Source: Desulfurococcales archaeon
GTDB lineage: Archaea; Thermoproteota; Thermoprotei_A; Sulfolobales; NBVN01
Assembly (NCBI GenBank): GCA_027023255.1
Contig: JALVVU010000109.1
Coordinates: 1-37,818 of the forward strand
DNA: 37,818 nucleotides
Direction: 5' to 3'
The notes beneath the pieces were generated by a model that was given only the letters and a program-made list of their open reading frames with translations, did not search any database and had not been told where the DNA came from. The position numbers were made by a program, and so were the translations under genes. This document shows, one piece after another, positions 31,921 through 37,818 of the stretch; positions within the stretch are counted from its first letter, which is position 1; every line of letters begins with the position of its first letter.

Positions 31921-32457
31921 ATGTCCGTACAGTCAGAGGGTAAGGCCTCAAGGAAGGCCGGTCTTCAGGAGTTAAGACTAATAGACTACGAAAGGTGCAT
32001 GGGGTGCGGCACCTGCGAAGCTGTCTGTGGCTTCATTCACGACGACAGGCCCTACATAAAACTGTACGAGTTATACCCCGGCTTGGTGAGGCCAATATCC
32101 TGCTTCCACTGCAGTAAGGCACCCTGCATTGAGGCGTGCCCGACAGGAGCCATGAGCAGGGATCCTGAGACAGGCGCTGTTTACGTCGAAACAACGCGGT
32201 GCATCGGCTGTATGGCATGCCTTTACGCCTGCCCCTTCGGCATACCTGAGTTCTCCAGGGTCTCTAACACCGCTACCAAGTGCGACCTGTGTCGCAAGCT
32301 AATGCATGAAGGCTTAAGACCGGCATGCGCGGCGATGTGCCCTGCGGAGGCGATAGTGGTCGCGCCGCCTGAGGAGGTAGGTAAGGAGGTTAGGGTGAGG
32401 GTCCTTAAGAAGATAGTTTTACCTAAGCTCGAGGCGCTTGAGGAGAGCCGTAAGTAG
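31921..32457 (+). CDS. HycB-like polyferredoxin (four [4Fe-4S] clusters)
   Basis: The 178-aa protein contains the cysteine pattern of the HycB/DmsB family: CMGCGTCEAVC, CFHCSKAPCIEACP, CIGCMACLYACP and CDLCRKLMHEG...CAAMCP, enough for four [4Fe-4S] clusters. In formate hydrogenlyase, HycB links formate dehydrogenase to the hydrogenase. ATG start with the strong GGAGGTGA ribosome-binding site. It lies between the GltD-like gene and the NuoL-like gene and should pass electrons between them and the hydrogenase small subunit. No formate dehydrogenase catalytic gene is in this window. Confidence 0.92.
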   Translation: MSVQSEGKASRKAGLQELRLIDYERCMGCGTCEAVCGFIHDDRPYIKLYELYPGLVRPISCFHCSKAPCIEACPTGAMSRDPETGAVYVETTRCIGCMACLYACPFGIPEFSRVSNTATKCDLCRKLMHEGLRPACAAMCPAEAIVVAPPEEVGKEVRVRVLKKIVLPKLEALEESRK

Positions 32458-32483
32458 CTCCTTAAGCGATGAGGAGAACCGTC

Positions 32484-34022
32484 ATGAATGCACCGTTAAC
32501 GTATGACACGCTTAGGTACGTAGTAATAGCGGTCTCAGCCGCCACCGTGCTAACCGGATCGTACATAAGTTGGAGACATAAGACTGCGGGAGCGTCCCTA
32601 CGCTCGGCAGGGTACTTACTGTTGGCGTCCCTGCCCCTCATATCTACATACCTTTTTGGAGCTCCCTCCCCTATCCAGCTTGTTTCGTACCTCATGATCT
32701 TCATAGCTTCAGCCATATCGCTGATAGTCTCACTGTACACGTCCTCGTACGTCAAGAAGTACGGCACTAATTCCCTCCAGCTATTGATCGACGCGTTCGC
32801 TCTCTCCATAATAGGTGTGTTCGTGGCTAACTACCTACTTGAGTTCGTGCTGTTCTGGTTGCTTGCGGAGGCCATAGGTTTCTTCGTAATAGTGTATGAT
32901 GCCCTAATAGGCAGGGAGACTAGGGCTTGGCGGGCTGGCCTGAGGTACTTAGCCATCTCCATGATCCCCGCTGATGTCGGCTTAATGACTCTGCTGGCCC
33001 TAGCCGGCCTAGGCAGGGCAGTTACCGTACCGATGTTTAACCTCGGCCTCGACCTAAGCAACCAGGTCATAGTGACGCTGGTTGCGTTAGGCTTCATGGC
33101 TAAGGCAGCGATAGCTCCCCTCCACTTCTGGTTGGCTGACGCGCACTCCATAGCGCCGGCGCCGGGTTCCGCCTTGCTCAGCGGTGTCATGGTTAAGATG
33201 GGTGTTTATGCGTTGCTGGCTCTCCCGTACATGGCTAACGTGCTGTCCAGCACCTACTGGATCGTGCTTGCCGTCTTCGGCGCCATCACAACTATCTACG
33301 GTGGTCTGCAGGCGCTAGTGCAGAGTGACATAAAGAGGATACTCGCGTACAGCACCGTATCCCACACCAGCGAGATGGCTATACTCATAGGCCTCTTCCT
33401 GCTCTCAGGGAATGACGTGTTCTTCGCCGCCGTCATAGCGTACATGGTTGCCCACGCTCTCTACAAGGCCGGCCTCTTCATGGACTCCGGCTTCATAGAG
33501 TTCCACCTCCACACGAGGGACATTAATAAGCTAGGATTCGTGTCCAGGATAGCGCCGAGCGAAACCCTAGCGGCGTTACTGGCGGTAATGTCGTTGATAG
33601 GCATCCCGCCCACCATGGGCTTCCTCGCGAAGCTAATCACGCTCCTTGCCCTAGCAGACAACATAATGTTTGGCGTGGTCTACATTGGCGCACTGGCAGT
33701 AATCCTTGCCGGCATGGTCCTAGCGTTGGGTTACGGTGTGAGGTACTTACTCGTTCACTTAGGTTCCGTGGAGAACCCGGAGACCGAGAAACCGGGGAGA
33801 ATCGAGCACGTTATGAGTGAGGCTGTGATGGCTGCTGCGGCCCTAGGCTTGATACTGCCGCTGGGGCTAGCCCCCATAATAGTGAGTAGGTTAGCGATGC
33901 CCGTGCTGTACTTAGTGCTCGGCGTAACGCTAATGATCGTGCTAGTGATCTTAGCAGCATTAAATGATATACTTAAGAGGGGAAGGAGACATACTCCTTG
34001 GTTAGGAGGGGCGGCACCGTGA
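32484..34022 (+). CDS. HycC/NuoL-like antiporter subunit of the membrane-bound hydrogenase
   Basis: The 512-aa protein has about fourteen helices. It shows the helix-5 glutamate (FWLLAEAIGFFVIVYD), helix-7 lysine (FMAKAAIAPLHFWLADAH), helix-8 lysine (SGVMVKMGVYALL), the YSTVSHTSEMAILIG block and the helix-12 lysine region (AHALYKAGLFMDSG), so the ion-translocating charges are complete. The ATG at 32484 has GAGGAG seven bases upstream and is preferred over 32469. It lacks a clear C-terminal lateral helix, which the next small gene may provide. It is a second antiporter-like subunit besides mrpD. Confidence 0.92.
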   Translation: MNAPLTYDTLRYVVIAVSAATVLTGSYISWRHKTAGASLRSAGYLLLASLPLISTYLFGAPSPIQLVSYLMIFIASAISLIVSLYTSSYVKKYGTNSLQLLIDAFALSIIGVFVANYLLEFVLFWLLAEAIGFFVIVYDALIGRETRAWRAGLRYLAISMIPADVGLMTLLALAGLGRAVTVPMFNLGLDLSNQVIVTLVALGFMAKAAIAPLHFWLADAHSIAPAPGSALLSGVMVKMGVYALLALPYMANVLSSTYWIVLAVFGAITTIYGGLQALVQSDIKRILAYSTVSHTSEMAILIGLFLLSGNDVFFAAVIAYMVAHALYKAGLFMDSGFIEFHLHTRDINKLGFVSRIAPSETLAALLAVMSLIGIPPTMGFLAKLITLLALADNIMFGVVYIGALAVILAGMVLALGYGVRYLLVHLGSVENPETEKPGRIEHVMSEAVMAAAALGLILPLGLAPIIVSRLAMPVLYLVLGVTLMIVLVILAALNDILKRGRRHTPWLGGAAP

Positions 34023-34366
34023 GTCATGTCCGTGCCAACTTACTTTACAGGTTATCCAGACTCGTTAACAGGATGCTAGCTAGGACAGCCCCTCTCTCTA
34101 GGTCTCTTAGGAAAGCCCTCCTAGAGTTAGCACAGGAGGATAGATCCAAGGGAGGCAAGGGTTCCTCACTCCTTGAGAAAGTCGTGAACCTTCCCGGTAG
34201 GTGGGAAGGTCTCGAGTACTACGTTGTTAACGCATTACGGGGCACGGCCGGAGGGATCACGTCCTTCCAGAGCTCCATTGAGAAGTCATTCGCCCTCGCC
34301 TCCTTGCTTGCGGGCGTCCTAACCGTGGTTAGCTTAATGGTTTTGGTGATCGTGCATGTATCTTGA
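34019..34366 (+). CDS. Small membrane subunit of the hydrogenase (NuoL lateral-helix-like fragment)
   Basis: From the GTG at 34019, which overlaps the preceding stop, the protein is 115 aa: a basic N-terminal half (LSRLVNRMLARTAPLSRSLRKALLEL), a central amphipathic stretch (WEGLEYYVVNALRGTAGGITSFQSSIEKS) and one C-terminal membrane helix. This resembles the lateral helix and final transmembrane helix at the C-terminus of NuoL, which in Mrp-linked hydrogenases can be a separate small subunit (MbhI). The assignment is by position and pattern only. It overlaps the NuoH-like gene by eleven bases. Confidence 0.65.
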   Translation: MSHVRANLLYRLSRLVNRMLARTAPLSRSLRKALLELAQEDRSKGGKGSSLLEKVVNLPGRWEGLEYYVVNALRGTAGGITSFQSSIEKSFALASLLAGVLTVVSLMVLVIVHVS

Positions 34367-35213
34367 AATACTCTTGGCAACCGCCCTAACGGTTGCCGGG
34401 GTGGTGCTCGCCCCAATATATGATTCGCTAGAGCGGAAAATTAAGGCTAGACTGCACTCTAGGGTCGGCCCACCAATACTTCAGACGTGGTACGACGTGC
34501 TTAAGCTGCTGGCGAAGGAGTTAGTAATACCTGAGGGAGGGTACTTCACGGCCGCTGTAGTGCTTACGGAGCTGTTCCTCTCGATAGCTCTGCTAGTGTC
34601 CGTGAGTTTCCTGCTATTCTTCCAGTCGCTAACGATGTACGTCCTCGTCGCTGTCTTCATATCGGCGCTAAGTGCCGCCACACTTGTGAAGTCCGTGACG
34701 CAGAACAACCTATTCTCAATCATAGGTGGCTTCCGGGAATACTCAGTAGTGCTTAGTGCGGAGCCATTCCTCATACTGCTCGTACTGTTGATAGGGGCTA
34801 GGGGCGTGACTGACTTAAAGAGCTTGATTGGGTTAGCACCCGTGGTGCTAACGACGTACGTCATGACCGCACGAATACCCTTCGACATAGCTGAGGCTGA
34901 ACCCGAGATAGCTTCAGGAATAATGATAGAGTTATCAGGACCTCTCCTAGCCGCTAATGAGTTATCCCTCCTAACACGAAGGTACGTCATGGCGGCATTA
35001 CCAGCGTACCTCTTCCTCCCATGGCTCATTGCGAACCCCTTACTAAGGGTCGGGTTAGGGCTCGCCTTAACACTACTGACTTGGGTTATCTTCGCCGTTG
35101 TGGCCGTCCTGCTGGGCAGGACTAGGGCTGCCGTAATGCTTAAGGGAACCACGGTCGCCGCTCTCACGTTAACCTTACTATTCATAATTGTGGAGAGTGT
35201 TCCTTATGGGTGA
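34356..35213 (+). CDS. HycD/NuoH-like membrane subunit of the hydrogenase
   Basis: The 285-aa protein has about eight helices and the NuoH family blocks SRVGPPILQTWYDVLKLLAKE near the N-terminus and ARIPFDIAEAEPEIASGIMIELSG in the middle, which form the contact with the peripheral arm and the charged path to the membrane. It overlaps its neighbours on both sides (eleven bases upstream, eight downstream). It anchors the hydrogenase large/small subunits and couples electron transfer to ion movement. Confidence 0.94.
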   Translation: MYLEILLATALTVAGVVLAPIYDSLERKIKARLHSRVGPPILQTWYDVLKLLAKELVIPEGGYFTAAVVLTELFLSIALLVSVSFLLFFQSLTMYVLVAVFISALSAATLVKSVTQNNLFSIIGGFREYSVVLSAEPFLILLVLLIGARGVTDLKSLIGLAPVVLTTYVMTARIPFDIAEAEPEIASGIMIELSGPLLAANELSLLTRRYVMAALPAYLFLPWLIANPLLRVGLGLALTLLTWVIFAVVAVLLGRTRAAVMLKGTTVAALTLTLLFIIVESVPYG

Positions 35214-36903
35214 GCAGGGCAGGTACCTGCCGGAATGTCCTGAAATGAGTGAGGTAGTACGTAAGCTTACTGAGGAGTATGGCGGGCACGTGATTTTCTC
35301 TCGGGAGTCTGAGGTCTACATTGAGGTGCCGCGGCATGAGCTGAAGGATGTCGCTAAGTACCTCTACAGCTCGGGGGCGTTCTTAAAGACCTGCGCGGCC
35401 GTTGATGAGCGCCCACTCAACCGTTCCTTCGCGCTGTACCACATATTCGGCATGGATTCGAAGGGTTACGATGTGATAGTGAAGGTGAGCGCCCCGGAGG
35501 ATGACGCCTGGGTGCCCAGCACAGTCGACGTGGTTCCGGCAGCGGATTGGTGCGAGCTTGAAGCACGCGACATGGTGGGAATCGAGCTCAAAGGTAGGAG
35601 GCTAGTTCGCAGGTTAGTCCTTCCTGAGGACTGGCCTGAAGACATACACCCGCTCAGGAAGGAAGTTCCCCACGATTTCAGGCCACCATCAGTTAAGGCG
35701 GAATCCGAGTTCCGCCCGCCTGAGAGGGGCATACCTATAGGGCCGTATCACCCAGTGCTTCACGAACCCGAGTACTTCGAACTCCTCGTTGAGGGGGAGA
35801 CCGTAGTCGACGTTTACTACAGAGGCTTCCACGTCCACAGGGGCATTGAGAAGCTAGGTGAGTCCCCGAGGTTCACGTATCAGAAGATACCGTTCCTAGC
35901 TGAGAGGATCTGCGGCATATGCGGGTTCGTGCACTCAACCTGCGCCATAATGGCTATGGAGAAAGCCGCCGGAATCAGGCCGCCGGAGAGGGCTGAGTTC
36001 ATTAGGACGATCGTGCTTGAGCTTGAGAGGATCCACAGTCACCTGCTCTGGGTCGGTGTCGCGGCACACGTCCTAGGTTACGACGCGGGCTTCATGCACA
36101 CATGGAGGGTCAGGGAACCAGTAATGATTCTCTCCGAACTCATAACGGGCAGCAGGAAGACGTACGGCTTAAACCTAGTGGGTGGCGTTAGGAGAGACAT
36201 AGACAAGGACAAAATGGAGAAGATCATGAAGACTCTAGACAGGGTTGAGAAGGAGTTTAAGGAGCTAGCTAACCTCCTCGTCTCCGTACCCCAGATACGT
36301 AGGAGGGCGCAGGGCACTGGCGTGCTAACCAGGTCTGAGGCTAGGGCTTTAAGCGTCGTCGGGCCGGTAGCGAGGGCTTCAGGCCTTTACCGTGATGTCA
36401 GGAAGGACTACCCATACTTAGCGTATAAGGAGGCATCCTTCAAGGTCCCGCTCTACACCGAGGGCGATAACCTAGCTAGGGTGCTTGTTAGGGTGGAGGA
36501 GGTCTTCGAGAGCATCAGCATAATAAAGCAGTTACTGGATAAGCTACCTGGAGGCCCTATAATGCATGAGAAGTGCTCAGCAATAATACCTGTGGACGAG
36601 CTAATACCTCCCGGGAAGTACGCCGTAGCTGCTATCGAGGCGCCGCGTGGTGAGGACGTCCACTTCCTAATGACTGGGGAGGGCAGGCCTTACAGGTGGA
36701 GGGTTAGGGCCCCCACCTACCAGAACATACCTGCGTTGAGGCCCATGCTCAGAGGCGATCCCTTAGCCGACGCACCATTAACGATCGCCAGCATAGATCC
36801 TTGTTTCTCGTGCACTGACAGGGCCCTCGTGATCGACGTGAGGACCGGGAGGGCCCGGACGATTAAGCTATGGGATGGAGGTGTCGGTACGTGTCGATTA
36901 TGA
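35206..36903 (+). CDS. HycE-like NuoC/NuoD fusion: group 4 [NiFe] hydrogenase large subunit
   Basis: The 565-aa protein starts with a NuoC-like domain (to about residue 160; WCELEARDMVGIELKGRRLVRR, then LPEDWPEDIHPLRKEV) and continues with the NuoD/hydrogenase large-subunit domain. Both pairs of NiFe-site cysteines are intact: ERICGICGFVHSTC (C236 and C239) and DPCFSCTDR near the C-terminus. So this is a real [NiFe] hydrogenase rather than a Nuo-type subunit. About 25 residues follow the second pair. The ATG at 35206 is preferred over GTG 35188. NuoCD fusion is the HycE arrangement; in Pyrococcus MBH the two are separate. Confidence 0.95.
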   Translation: MGEQGRYLPECPEMSEVVRKLTEEYGGHVIFSRESEVYIEVPRHELKDVAKYLYSSGAFLKTCAAVDERPLNRSFALYHIFGMDSKGYDVIVKVSAPEDDAWVPSTVDVVPAADWCELEARDMVGIELKGRRLVRRLVLPEDWPEDIHPLRKEVPHDFRPPSVKAESEFRPPERGIPIGPYHPVLHEPEYFELLVEGETVVDVYYRGFHVHRGIEKLGESPRFTYQKIPFLAERICGICGFVHSTCAIMAMEKAAGIRPPERAEFIRTIVLELERIHSHLLWVGVAAHVLGYDAGFMHTWRVREPVMILSELITGSRKTYGLNLVGGVRRDIDKDKMEKIMKTLDRVEKEFKELANLLVSVPQIRRRAQGTGVLTRSEARALSVVGPVARASGLYRDVRKDYPYLAYKEASFKVPLYTEGDNLARVLVRVEEVFESISIIKQLLDKLPGGPIMHEKCSAIIPVDELIPPGKYAVAAIEAPRGEDVHFLMTGEGRPYRWRVRAPTYQNIPALRPMLRGDPLADAPLTIASIDPCFSCTDRALVIDVRTGRARTIKLWDGGVGTCRL

Positions 36904-37400
36904 AGCTACTCAGCATAGCGGCTAAGGCTAAGGTAGTCACTAGGAGGTACCCATTCGAACCCCCCGTAGTTACTGAGGGGTTCAGGGGTAAGATTGAGGT
37001 CGACCCTAAGCTCTGCTGGGGCTGTGGCGTATGCACTAGGATATGCCCGCCCAACGCCTTGACGCTTAAGAAGCGGGAGGACGGCACCCTAGTGCTTTCG
37101 TACTTCATGGGTAGGTGCATATTCTGCGGCATGTGCGCTGAGGTATGCCCGCGGGGAGCGATAACTGTTACGAAGGAGTTCGAGCTCGCGTCACTGACTG
37201 CGGAAGACTTGGTTAGGGACGTTAAGCACGACGTGGTTAGGTGCAGGATTTGCGGGCGCGTCATAGGCCCTACCGTGGAGATAAGGGAAGCGACCAAGAG
37301 CGTGGGCGGTGCAGAAGCCAAGTACTACGACCTCTGCCCTGAGTGCCGTAAGCTCGTGGTTGCCCGCGGAATAATGACTAAGGTGGGTGTTAGGCCTTGA
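36891..37400 (+). CDS. HycF/NuoI-like ferredoxin subunit of the hydrogenase
   Basis: The protein carries two [4Fe-4S] motifs, CWGCGVCTRICPPNA and CIFCGMCAEVCPRGA, in the NuoI manner. A C-terminal extension has two more CxxC pairs (CRICGR, CPECRK) spaced about 36 residues apart, which could bind zinc. The GTG at 36891 has GGAGGTG seven bases upstream; ATG 36900 (which overlaps the previous stop as ATGA) and ATG 36870 are alternatives. It carries electrons between the polyferredoxin and the small subunit. Confidence 0.93.
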   Translation: MSIMKLLSIAAKAKVVTRRYPFEPPVVTEGFRGKIEVDPKLCWGCGVCTRICPPNALTLKKREDGTLVLSYFMGRCIFCGMCAEVCPRGAITVTKEFELASLTAEDLVRDVKHDVVRCRICGRVIGPTVEIREATKSVGGAEAKYYDLCPECRKLVVARGIMTKVGVRP

Positions 37401-37818
37401 GCGGGGACGGCTCGAAACTCCTGGCTAAGGCCCTCACCAGGCTAAAGAGAAGTATATGGGTGTTCCACCTTAATACAGGGTCCTGCAATGGTTGCGACAT
37501 AGAGGTTCTGGACGCGCTAACACCTTACTTCGACGTCGAGAGGTTCGGCATAAAGCTAGTTGGTTCCCCGAGACACGCTGACGTCTTCCTCATGACTGGT
37601 CCCGTCACTCGCGAAACCCTGCCTAAAGTGTTAAGGGCGATTGAATCCATGCCCAGACCCCGCCTGATCCTAGCCCTAGGGTCATGCGCCTGTGGGGGCG
37701 GGATCTGGTGGGACACGTACTCCACGATAGGCGGGTACGGGAAACTCAAGGAAATACTGGAGAGGAGAGGTGTCGTAGTCGACCGCGTAGCGTACGTGCC
37801 GGGATGCCCCGTCAGGCC
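37397..37818 (+). CDS. HycG/NuoB-like hydrogenase small subunit (cut by window end)
   Basis: Only the first 140 codons are visible. The TTG start overlaps the stop of the preceding ferredoxin gene. The proximal [4Fe-4S] cluster ligands are seen as TGSCNGCDIE, LGSCACGGG and YVPGCPV, the pattern of group 4 hydrogenase small subunits (HycG, EchC, MbhJ). It passes electrons to the NiFe site of the large subunit. It completes the core hydrogenase; maturation genes or further subunits may lie beyond the window. Confidence 0.92.
   Translation, partial: MSGDGSKLLAKALTRLKRSIWVFHLNTGSCNGCDIEVLDALTPYFDVERFGIKLVGSPRHADVFLMTGPVTRETLPKVLRAIESMPRPRLILALGSCACGGGIWWDTYSTIGGYGKLKEILERRGVVVDRVAYVPGCPVR

Noticed and set aside
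34481-35185. 234-aa minus-strand ORF
   Set aside because: Antisense to the NuoH-like subunit, with no recognisable motif.
1-37818. CRISPR arrays, insertion sequences, att sites, replication origin
   Set aside because: I saw no regularly spaced repeats, transposase or integrase genes, terminal inverted repeats or origin-type repeat clusters.

Overview
The window looks like a chromosomal segment of an anaerobic, probably (hyper)thermophilic archaeon, most likely of the Thermoproteota (crenarchaeal) side. Support: a tungsten-type aldehyde:ferredoxin oxidoreductase with a neighbouring radical SAM protein, a Tfx-type regulator, an ether-lipid (digeranylgeranylglyceryl phosphate synthase-like) UbiA protein, a sugar-binding protein with a class III-like signal peptide and Ser/Thr stalk, a group 4 [NiFe] hydrogenase with Mrp subunits, TATA-box promoters with several apparently leaderless genes, and heavy use of GTG and TTG starts. 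I cannot name the species. I found no rRNA, convincing tRNA, CRISPR array or mobile element.

Layout. 1-4.5 kb: radical SAM protein (cut by the window edge) and AOR on the minus strand, a divergent Tfx-like regulator, an aldo/keto reductase and a small ORF with a palindromic site in front of it. 4.5-7.7 kb: a STAND-type ATPase/TPR regulator and an OsmC-like protein. 7.7-12.7 kb: a complete CUT1-type sugar ABC importer (binding protein, two permeases, ATPase) behind a structured leader. 12.7-14.8 kb: a membrane glycosyltransferase and a DUF364-type protein. 14.8-18.1 kb: argG-argH, preceded on the same strand by an ACT-domain putative regulator, with palindromes in both promoters. 18.2-23.4 kb: small membrane protein, ribbon-helix-helix-like protein with repeated promoter boxes, an unrecognised protein, an MFS transporter, a duplicated MgtE/SLC41-like cation transporter, and two extraordinary Trp-rich proteins under an inverted repeat that flanks a TATA box. 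23.4-26.4 kb: lipid genes (UbiA prenyltransferase plus dolichol/phytol-kinase-like protein) and a PadR-DUF72 pair.

26.5-37.8 kb is one large energy-conserving locus in two transcription units. The first is a Mrp module (F, G, MbhD-like, MbhE/MrpB fusion, C, E, D). The second starts at its own promoter with a GltD-like flavoprotein and a HycB-like polyferredoxin, followed by NuoL-like, a small membrane subunit, NuoH-like, a NuoC/NuoD fusion with intact NiFe ligands, NuoI-like and NuoB-like (cut by the window end). The order of the second unit matches E. coli hycBCDEFG, but a GltD-like protein sits where a catalytic partner would be expected and a Mrp antiporter module is attached. My working model is a membrane [NiFe] hydrogenase fed by (or feeding) NAD(P)H and/or ferredoxin through GltD/HycB-like proteins and coupled to ion transport. 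This locus is the strongest candidate for an undescribed system here; the Trp-rich protein pair is the oddest local signal.
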